Shown here: one piece after another, positions 1 to 5,897 of the stretch | Numbering within the stretch: the first letter of the stretch is position 1 | Layout: each line of letters opens with the position of its first letter | From: JANOBD01 sp031411495 | GTDB taxonomy: Bacteria; Planctomycetota; Phycisphaerae; Tepidisphaerales; Tepidisphaeraceae | DNA: 16,805 nt | Assembly (NCBI GenBank): GCA_031411495.1 | Contig: JANOBD010000045.1 | Location: forward strand, 1 to 16,805 | Direction: 5' to 3' | Translations under genes and position numbers: made by a program | The notes under the pieces: model-generated | What the model saw: only the letters and a program-made list of their open reading frames with translations | The model's database searches: none | Told to the model about the DNA's origin: nothing

Positions 1-189
1 GGCGGCGAGACCGCCGCCATCCTGGCCAGTCTCACCAGCACCTGCCGGCGACACGAGATCGATCCGCAACGGTACCTGACTCAGTTGCTGACGAACCTGC
101 CCGACTCACCGATCAGCCAACTCGATCAATGGCTACCCGATCAGTGGAAAGCCGCCAACCCCGAACCCATGCCCAATGGCAAGGTGTAG
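1..189 (+). CDS. tnpC: IS66-family transposase (TnpC), C-terminal end only
   Basis: This is the last 62 codons of a transposase that begins before the window. The reading frame shows the conserved IS66 C-terminal signature: a TCRRH segment, then IDPQRYLTQLL, then LDQWLPDQW shortly before the stop. In this family the catalytic DDE domain lies upstream, and this tail is a short conserved C-terminal element. The stop codon falls inside the element's terminal inverted repeat, which is usual for IS66 elements. The window does not show whether the rest of the element (tnpA, tnpB, left end) is intact. Assignment to IS66 is confident from the motif order; the subgroup is not known. Confidence 0.9.
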   Translation, partial: GGETAAILASLTSTCRRHEIDPQRYLTQLLTNLPDSPISQLDQWLPDQWKAANPEPMPNGKV

Positions 190-205
190 TTCACCGATCG
201 CTCAC
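187..205 (+). repeat. IS66 right terminal inverted repeat (IRR)
   Basis: Read on the minus strand this is GTGAGCGATCGGTGAACTA. It resembles the GTAAGCG...GGTGAAC type of end known for IS66-family elements. It directly overlaps the transposase stop codon. If it is the true end, the 8 bases after it (206-213, TGAAAGTC) would be the target-site duplication that IS66 elements usually make. The left end is outside the window, so neither the pairing nor the duplication can be confirmed here. Confidence 0.65.
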
Positions 206-648
206 TGAAAGTCGTCATTCCATGGGAGCAATCGACCACGAAGAAGCGCGCAGATGCTGAGTCGCTTTATGTCACGATTTCAGCGCGAGAAATCCGCGAA
301 GGGGCGAACGCAGCGGCAAAACTGGACCCGCAGGTTGTGGATCTGCAGAAACAAATCGTCGCGATTGAGCGGCAACGCAGTGTCGCGACGGGGCAAAAGA
401 GACTTGAGATTGGCGCACAGTTTGCCAAAGTCAACAAAGAACTACAGCAGCGAATTAAAGACCTCACGAAAGAAGCGGAAGGCAAAGCAACAGAGAAAGA
501 GTACCAGGCGAAGCGAATTGTTGATTCCGCACGAGCTAATTATGAGCACACTCCGGAGACCCATTACGCCGACATTCCGGGGATGTTTTTCTGGCCATCA
601 GCTGACGCTTCTGTGATTGACAAAGCGACTGACGGAGTGGTGCACTGA
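206..648 (+). pseudogene. 3' remnant of a coiled-coil protein gene cut by the IS66 element
   Basis: Downstream of the IS end the frame stays open without an ATG for over 40 codons, then runs to a stop at 646-648. The translation looks like real protein from its first residues: KVVIPWEQSTTKKRADAESL, then a charged, helical, coiled-coil-like stretch (roughly 334-500, rich in K, E, Q and R), then a tail ending FFWPSADAS...DGVVH. The earliest ATG in this frame is at 337, in the middle of what looks like continuous coding sequence and with no good ribosome binding site. The simplest reading is that the IS66 element inserted into a gene and separated this C-terminal part from its start. I do not recognise the family. 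An ORF starting at 254 in another frame looks like a shadow. Confidence 0.55.
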
Positions 649-816
649 GGGCAAAGAAAAGGGGCGATCTGGCCGACTTTCCGAGCCGTCGCAGTAAATC
701 GTGACACAGCTTTTGCTCCCCATTTCAAACGCCTTGACGCTCTGCCGGGCGTCCAATTCGGACCGGCGATGTGCTGAATGCGGGCCTGGTAGTGCCCGGA
801 GGCTTGCATTGCAGCG

Positions 817-1128
817 TCAATCCCAATCAGGCAGATGCTGTGAAACTCCGCATCGACCACAGCGCCGCGCGAAGGCGTTTCGTTCCTGTAATTGTAGTTC
901 TCGAACGCGCTGGATGACCGCTTCAAGGCTGTACCCACTGCCGTTGTTGTCATCCCAATACCGCTTCGTTCTGTTCGAAACCGATCGTGAGTTTCGCGTC
1001 GAGCACCCTAACGCATGAACCGTCAAGTCGTAGTGCTTTCCGTAGGCGACATGTAGCGCCGAGGCGCAAGCTGGATCTCCGTTGAATTCGTTGAGCACTT
1101 CCAAATCGATGTTGATCATATAGGTCAT
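817..1128 (-). CDS. Small hypothetical protein (103 aa), third gene of the methyltransferase-ankyrin row
   Basis: The start is supported by a strong ribosome binding site: TAGGAG lies 7 nt before the ATG on the minus strand. The N-terminal half (MINIDLEVLNEFNGDPACAS, then ALHVAYGKHYDLTVHALG) reads like a natural soluble protein. The C-terminal third is rich in Arg and Cys and less convincing, so the end may be frameshifted or decayed. There is no signal peptide or membrane segment. It lies 44 bp downstream of the ankyrin gene on the same strand and may be cotranscribed with it and the Type ISP-like enzyme. I do not recognise a family. A role as an accessory or immunity-like partner would be a guess from position only. 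Confidence 0.5.
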   Translation of the reverse strand: MTYMINIDLEVLNEFNGDPACASALHVAYGKHYDLTVHALGCSTRNSRSVSNRTKRYWDDNNGSGYSLEAVIQRVRELQLQERNAFARRCGRCGVSQHLPDWD

Positions 1129-1172
1129 ACTGCGCTCCTATGACTACCACTGCTGAGTTACGCCGAAACTCG

Positions 1173-1763
1173 TCACGCTAGCATCTTCGCCGCGTGCGCA
1201 TTGTGACTCTCGATTGCCCAGTCTAGAGGGGTCAGCCCGTCCTCATCTTTTGCCATTCGGTCCGCGCCGTGAGCTAGAAGGATCTCGATGACCTTCAATA
1301 GGTCGTCTGTCGCACCCGCCTTGACCGCGATGTGAAGCGGCGTTGTCCCTTCGTACGAGCTAGCGTTTGGCTCGGCACCACGTTTCACCAGAAGTTCGAC
1401 CGTCGCCCAGTTTCCGAGATACGCGGCGATGTGCAAAGGCGTTTCGCCGCTATTGTCGACAGCATTGATATTCGCCCCTGCATTAAGTAGCGCATCGGTG
1501 GCGGCAAGATTCTCCTGCCAGCACGAGGAGGCGAGCGGCGTGGCGCCATTTCTGTCGGTAGCGTCCAAACTCGCTCCCAGTTCAAGCAAGACGGCAATAA
1601 CGCTTGCGTGACCTTCCCCGGCTGCGATGTGCAGGGCCGTCTTGCGCTTTTCATCACGCCCATCTATCGGTTCGCCCCCGGCGACTAGCGTTCGAATCGC
1701 CTCGCTGTTTCGGTCGCGTGCTGTTTGATGAAGCGGTGGCGGGACGGGTTTGGAATTGCTCAT
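1173..1763 (-). CDS. Ankyrin-repeat protein (196 aa)
   Basis: The protein is almost entirely ankyrin repeats. Five or six units can be read: about residues 8-40 (degenerate), 41-73, 74-106, 107-139, 140-176 (with a short insertion) and a partial cap at 177-196. Each carries the TPLH/TALH-type start, and GA..NA or GA..DA-type turns separate them. There is no signal peptide or membrane segment, so it is probably a cytosolic protein-binding scaffold. Its ATG (1761-1763) overlaps the stop codon of the upstream restriction-modification gene (1760-1762) in an ATGA junction, and a GGCGGAA stretch just upstream may serve as ribosome binding site. This predicts translational coupling and probable joint function. 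Ankyrin proteins generally bind other proteins; the partner here is unknown, the methyltransferase fusion being the obvious candidate. Confidence 0.88.
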   Translation of the reverse strand: MSNSKPVPPPLHQTARDRNSEAIRTLVAGGEPIDGRDEKRKTALHIAAGEGHASVIAVLLELGASLDATDRNGATPLASSCWQENLAATDALLNAGANINAVDNSGETPLHIAAYLGNWATVELLVKRGAEPNASSYEGTTPLHIAVKAGATDDLLKVIEILLAHGADRMAKDEDGLTPLDWAIESHNAHAAKMLA

Positions 1764-4700
1764 GATTCCGCCTGCTTCGCGTCACTGAATTCGGCGGGCA
1801 AGGCGTCGACGATGTCCATTGTCTCCATGCTCACCCGCACCACCTGGCCGATCAGCCGGACGATGTATTTCTCATCATCGTCGCGGTTGGGGTCGCTGAC
1901 GATCTTGCTCCGCTTGTCATCGCTCACCTGATACTGATCGATCACCCATTCGAGCGCGCTGCGGTTGCCGAGACGGTAGTCGAGCGCTCGCAGTGGGATT
2001 CCGCTGAGAGTAAGCGAATCGTTTACGATGACTCGGCACGTGCCAGCCTCGTCTGTAGGGGCGGCTGTAGCCGCCGTCTTCGCGCCGTCATCAGACACAC
2101 CGGCGGCTGAAGCCGCCCCTACGCGTTTGCGCTTCGGCTTGAACAGAGGCGACGCTTCTTCGGTGGCCTTCGCTGCAATGGCGTCCTTCGCCGCCTTGGG
2201 CTTCACCAGCTTCATCTTCTCCACGCGGTAGCTCAGCGGTACGCCGGGCGCCTCGATCCACTTCAACTTCGCCGGCTCCAGCTTCTCGTAGTCCAGATGC
2301 AGCTTCGCGAGCTTCTCGCCCGCGGTCGCGAACGCGCGGAAGTCGGGCGCGAACGGGATGCGCGGCAGCTCGCGCTTCAGGTTGTCGGCGAACTTCGTGC
2401 GATAGCCGGAGTGATGCAGCAGGCCGTAGACGTAGTGGAAGAGGTCCCACTTGGTGATCGTCTTGTCCTTGTAGTGCGTGCGGTACTGCTCCAGCGCCCA
2501 GTCGGTGAGGTTCTCGCGACGGTTGCTGCCGTCTTCGTCGTAGACGTAGAACGGAAAACACTGCGTTGGTCGGCCGCCAATATCCAAGCTCGGTATTGCC
2601 GCGATTAAGAGCGACGAGAATGGAATTTGTGTGTGCGACGTTGCACAAATGATTTGATTTTCCGCCTCCAGTTGCTCGATGGGTAGAAACTGCGGAAATG
2701 CATAGACCTCTTCGTTCAGAATGCGATCAAAGAAAAGGAACTTATTTACGAAGGGTCGATATGGTGAGAACCGAAGTTTCTGCTCCGTGAATTCCGCGTA
2801 TCGCTGCCGCTGAAGGTCGAGCTTTAGGTCGCGGCTCCATTTTAGAGCGTCGTATTTGACAAAGTTGTCAATGTTTTCGACCTTCCCGGCGCGCTTAAAG
2901 CGGTCGACCTCGGCGTTGTACTTGTCAATGAAGTCCTTCACTCGTTCCGCAAGAACGCTCCGGGAAAAATCGAAAACCACATCATCGCGGCATGTTTGAA
3001 CTCCGCGGCCATATTTTGCGAACAGGGTTTGCGGCTCTCCACTTCCCGACTTGCCCTCGCGCGTTCCTATTGGCACATAGCTATTGAACTCGTCTGCGTT
3101 CGCAACCATTATCCATTGATGCTGCACAGTCGGCTGGATAGATATGAATGGCACCACCGAAACGGACTGTTGCTTAGCGAGCCAAGCGAGCTTCGCCTCA
3201 CGTCGCCAATCTTCACCAACACGAAAATACTTGATTGCTTTACTGTTCGTCTCGAGTCGTCGAACGGCAATCGTAATGCCAACGCCCGTCTGAATTCCAA
3301 ACACGTTGTGTGAGGTGCCACTCAATTTCGGGTTGATTCGAACATTTCCGTGCAGATCGACATGGTAAATTAAGTCAAATGCGGCAACCATGTGCTTTCG
3401 CATCCCATCAAAGGCTGCCTGCTCGACGAAACTGTTGTTCGTAACAAAACACACCATCCCGGGTCGTCCGTCGAGACGATCACTGGCCCAACGGAAGAAC
3501 TTTACATACGCGTCTGCCAGCGCATTGCGATTGGTGGCAGACGAATCCGCGGCATACGTAGAGGTGATTTGCTTGTCGATTTCCTGGTATTTGCGATTCT
3601 TGTTGTTGTCATTCTGATCGAACTGACCAACGTTATAAGGGGGATTTCCTATGATTACCGTGATTGGGGTCCGCTTCTGTCGTTCAACGCGCTCACTGTT
3701 CTTCGCTGTCATGAACGACATCTCGGCTTGGCGCGACTCTGCGAGATCAAGCGTGTCGACGAAGCAAAGCCCCTCAAACGGCTCGTACTCCCCCGTCGCT
3801 TCGTAATACGCGTGCTCGATGTTGAGTGCCGCGATGTAGTACGGCAGCAGCATGATCTCGTTCGCGAAGAACTGTTCGCGGTAGACGCGCGGCAGGTCTT
3901 TCTTCGGCACGCGGCGGAGGAGGTTGACGATGAAGTTGCCCGTGCCGGTGCATGGGTCGAGCACGTTCACGCCCTCATCGCCGAGCGTCTTGCCGAACTC
4001 TTTTTCCAGCACCTCGACGACGCTGGCGCACATGAAGTCGACGATCGGCTGCGGCGTGTAGACGATCCCCATCGTGTCGGCCATCTTCACGTTGTAGCCC
4101 TGGAAGAAGCGCTCGTAGATCGTGTTGAGGAAGTGCTGCTTGTCCGACCACTCGGTGATGGTGCGGGCTGCGTTCTCGATGGCGATGTAGAAGCGGTCGA
4201 GGCTTTTCAGGAAGACGTTGCGGTCGAAGCTGCGGCTGGTGAGGGCGGCGATCACCTTTTCAATTTCAGAGGCGATGACGTTGCGGCGGGTGAACTCGGG
4301 GTTGTCGAAAATCTCGCGGATGAGCCGCTCGGTCAGCAGGTGCTGCACGAGCATGTCATCGACGGTTTCCTGCGTGATGTTCGGATTAAGCGCTGTCCGG
4401 CACACCTCCATGAACGTCGCGAACGCTTCCTTGAACTTCTTGTTCGGCTGGATGCGCGGCGTGCCGTTGCTGCCGTAGTGGGCCTCTTCGATCTTCTGCT
4501 TGAGGTGCTTGGCGATGTCGGGGACACGTTCCTTGAACTCATCCACGGCCTTTTCGAACGACTCGATACGCGGCTCAATGTATTCGAAGAAGGCATCGAG
4601 CAGAGCTGCAAGCTGGACCGGGTCTTTCATGTCGACGCGCATCTGCTGCTCTTTGTGCTGGATAAGCACTGCGGTGCGCGTGTCTTCGAAGATGATGTTG

Positions 4701-5017
4701 CCCAGCGGATAGCCGGCCTTAGTTTTCTTCGCAATCTCGATGTCTAGGTCGTCGCTGGTGTCCTTGGCTTCCCAGTGACCGCGGACGAGGCCCATCGGGT
4801 CTTTGAGGGTGCCATCGGGGCGGATCGACTTGCCGGCAGACTTCTCGGAAAGCTGGCCGATGACCGTCCAATGGTGACCGCGCCCGGCGTCGGCGAGGAG
4901 TGTGTGAAATGCGATCGAAACAGCGCCTTCGTGAAGCGCGTATTGCTGGTCGAACTCCTTCAGGGTCGCGTAATACGCCGCAATCGATTTGGCGTATTTC
5001 GCCGGCACTTTGGACAT
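1760..5017 (-). CDS. Type ISP-like restriction-modification fusion lacking the helicase (nuclease, N6-adenine methyltransferase, specificity domain)
   Basis: 1085 aa. Residues about 30-120 look like a PD-(D/E)XK nuclease: PD at 67-68 and the E-A-K pair at 83-85. A helical linker follows (about 135-310). The N6-adenine methyltransferase core has motif I DPCTGTGNF at 354-362 and the catalytic NPPY at 458-461. The C-terminal part, with KWDLFHYVYGLLHH and LKRELPRIPFAPDFRAF, matches the Type ISP C-terminal specificity domain. Classical Type ISP enzymes such as LlaGI and LlaBIII are about 1570 aa and carry a SF2 helicase-translocase between nuclease and methyltransferase; none is present here. The likely role is DNA methylation and possibly cleavage of unmodified foreign DNA. 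Two oddities: the region encoding residues about 419-816 is AT-richer than its flanks, and residues about 966-988 are encoded by a palindromic repeat. The start at 5017 lacks a clear ribosome binding site. Coupled to the ankyrin gene. Confidence 0.9.
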   Translation of the reverse strand: MSKVPAKYAKSIAAYYATLKEFDQQYALHEGAVSIAFHTLLADAGRGHHWTVIGQLSEKSAGKSIRPDGTLKDPMGLVRGHWEAKDTSDDLDIEIAKKTKAGYPLGNIIFEDTRTAVLIQHKEQQMRVDMKDPVQLAALLDAFFEYIEPRIESFEKAVDEFKERVPDIAKHLKQKIEEAHYGSNGTPRIQPNKKFKEAFATFMEVCRTALNPNITQETVDDMLVQHLLTERLIREIFDNPEFTRRNVIASEIEKVIAALTSRSFDRNVFLKSLDRFYIAIENAARTITEWSDKQHFLNTIYERFFQGYNVKMADTMGIVYTPQPIVDFMCASVVEVLEKEFGKTLGDEGVNVLDPCTGTGNFIVNLLRRVPKKDLPRVYREQFFANEIMLLPYYIAALNIEHAYYEATGEYEPFEGLCFVDTLDLAESRQAEMSFMTAKNSERVERQKRTPITVIIGNPPYNVGQFDQNDNNKNRKYQEIDKQITSTYAADSSATNRNALADAYVKFFRWASDRLDGRPGMVCFVTNNSFVEQAAFDGMRKHMVAAFDLIYHVDLHGNVRINPKLSGTSHNVFGIQTGVGITIAVRRLETNSKAIKYFRVGEDWRREAKLAWLAKQQSVSVVPFISIQPTVQHQWIMVANADEFNSYVPIGTREGKSGSGEPQTLFAKYGRGVQTCRDDVVFDFSRSVLAERVKDFIDKYNAEVDRFKRAGKVENIDNFVKYDALKWSRDLKLDLQRQRYAEFTEQKLRFSPYRPFVNKFLFFDRILNEEVYAFPQFLPIEQLEAENQIICATSHTQIPFSSLLIAAIPSLDIGGRPTQCFPFYVYDEDGSNRRENLTDWALEQYRTHYKDKTITKWDLFHYVYGLLHHSGYRTKFADNLKRELPRIPFAPDFRAFATAGEKLAKLHLDYEKLEPAKLKWIEAPGVPLSYRVEKMKLVKPKAAKDAIAAKATEEASPLFKPKRKRVGAASAAGVSDDGAKTAATAAPTDEAGTCRVIVNDSLTLSGIPLRALDYRLGNRSALEWVIDQYQVSDDKRSKIVSDPNRDDDEKYIVRLIGQVVRVSMETMDIVDALPAEFSDAKQAES
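2055..2122. repeat. REPIN-like double palindrome inside the Type ISP-like gene
   Basis: Two 22-nt arms, 2055-2076 and 2101-2122, are inverted copies matching at 20 of 22 positions. Each arm starts or ends with GTAGGGGCGGC and is itself a small hairpin (GGCGGCT-nn-AGCCGCC, two-base centre). The arms are separated by 24 nt. This is the architecture of a REPIN (two REP sequences in inverted orientation). The element lies in frame in the restriction-modification gene and encodes an Ala/Gly-rich linker. I see no second copy in this window. Confidence 0.75.
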
Positions 5018-5067
5018 GCGAGAGAGCCTAATGTTTCGTTGACTTTTTGCACGTTCGCTGAAAGAGT

Positions 5068-5538
5068 ATGCGCGGACACCGTCGGTTTACGGTTCGCACA
5101 CTCGATTTGCCGGAGACTGCTTTGTTTCTGCTCCTTCCCATTTCGGAACGGCTGACGCTGTGCCGCCAATATCTGCGAGATCGCCCGCTCGAGCCGGGAG
5201 ACTTGGTGCCGTTGCGTCCCGACGGCGCGATGGGCCAGGTTAGGCGGGTTTCCGCGTTCGGCGTCGTTGTCTTCGTTCCAGCCGATCTGAGGGACCCTAA
5301 GCCGTTCCTAGCTGCTGGTTGGCGCAAATACCGTCCAGAGCCACCGGTGGTCATTACGTTGCACTGCGTGCCGGGTGGCGAGCGCTACACGATTGCCTGG
5401 GCCCTCTCGCACAAGTTCGCGGAATTGCCGAGCGGCGAATCGTTCCCCGCAGTGTGTCTGAGGGCGTGGAATCATGACCGCTATCCGGGTGTGGTGCTGG
5501 CCGAGTTCCGACGCACCGCTTCCACCGGCCCGTCCTGA
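5068..5538 (+). CDS. Hypothetical protein (156 aa), divergent from the Type ISP-like gene
   Basis: The frame shows GC-rich third positions, like neighbouring genes, and the translation reads as natural protein from about residue 25 onward, with segments such as RPLEPGDLVPLRPDGAMG, FGVVVFVPADLRDP and GERYTIAWALSHKF, suggesting a small beta-rich soluble domain. A GAAAGAG stretch lies close to the ATG at 5068, but the first 20 residues are less protein-like and the real start may be further in. It starts 50 bp from the methyltransferase gene and is transcribed in the opposite direction, so the two may share a regulatory region. A rightward terminator candidate lies at 5808-5844. I do not recognise the family and see no DNA-binding helix-turn-helix. 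Confidence 0.5.
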   Translation: MRGHRRFTVRTLDLPETALFLLLPISERLTLCRQYLRDRPLEPGDLVPLRPDGAMGQVRRVSAFGVVVFVPADLRDPKPFLAAGWRKYRPEPPVVITLHCVPGGERYTIAWALSHKFAELPSGESFPAVCLRAWNHDRYPGVVLAEFRRTASTGPS

Positions 5539-5699
5539 GCCGCTGGCGGCAATGTTCCGTTCCCCTCGGCATCGATTCGAGCCAGGAGGTCGAGGATCTC
5601 GATCTCGGCACGGGCGCGCACGCCGGGCGGCAATGCGTCGAGGCGTTCGAGGATGCGCGCGTGGACGGGGTCGGAATGGGAGACGGACCCGATCACCAT
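5481..5699 (-). CDS. Possible small hypothetical protein (72 aa), convergent with the 5068 gene
   Basis: The central part of this frame (VHARILERLDALPPGVRARA then EIEILDLLARIDAEG) looks like a genuine helical protein and has strongly GC-rich third codon positions. The frame could extend up to an ATG at 5804, but the added residues look less natural and that ATG sits inside a hairpin, so I prefer the ATG at 5699, although neither has a good ribosome binding site. Its 3' end overlaps the convergent 5068-5538 gene by 58 bp, which lowers confidence in one or the other. Function unknown. Confidence 0.3.
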   Translation of the reverse strand: MVIGSVSHSDPVHARILERLDALPPGVRARAEIEILDLLARIDAEGNGTLPPAAQDGPVEAVRRNSASTTPG

Positions 5700-5787
5700 G
5701 CCGGCGGTGATCGGGACTTGTGCAGCGCTTTCAGCAGCGCAATGCGCGTCGCTTTGCGAAATTGCCTGATAATTCGTGTGTTTGACG

Positions 5788-5802
5788 GACCCCGTTGGGG
5801 TC
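5788..5802. other. Short perfect hairpin GACCCC-GTT-GGGGTC
   Basis: A perfect 6-bp stem with a 3-nt loop lies immediately left of the larger terminator hairpin at 5808. It may be part of the transcription stop or a protein-binding palindrome. Nothing in the sequence decides between these. Confidence 0.35.
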
Positions 5803-5807
5803 ACATA

Positions 5808-5844
5808 GGGCTATCCGCTTCATCGCGGGTAGCCCTTCTCTTTT
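5808..5844 (+). terminator. Rho-independent terminator candidate, rightward
   Basis: GGGCTATCCGC (5808-5818) pairs with GCGGGTAGCCC (5825-5835) over 11 positions with one G-U pair and a 6-nt loop, followed by TTCTCTTTT. The T-rich side is on the right, so it fits rightward transcription from the 5068-5538 gene rather than the leftward surface-protein gene that ends at 5898. Confidence 0.65.
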
Positions 5845-5897
5845 GGGGTTTTGCTCGTTTGTCCCGAGAGGTTTTGCCTCTGCTTCGACGTCGTGAT

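Noticed and set aside
564..953. Leftward 129-aa frame
   Set aside because: It overlaps the IS66-truncated gene and the better-supported 817-1128 gene, has no ribosome binding site and does not read as a natural protein.
3392..4747. Long open frame (451 aa) on the plus strand
   Set aside because: It lies wholly antisense to the Type ISP-like gene, whose methyltransferase motifs are unmistakable. Its translation is composition-driven (runs of HVE, RRVDD, AVEAVE), as expected for the antisense of GC-rich coding DNA.
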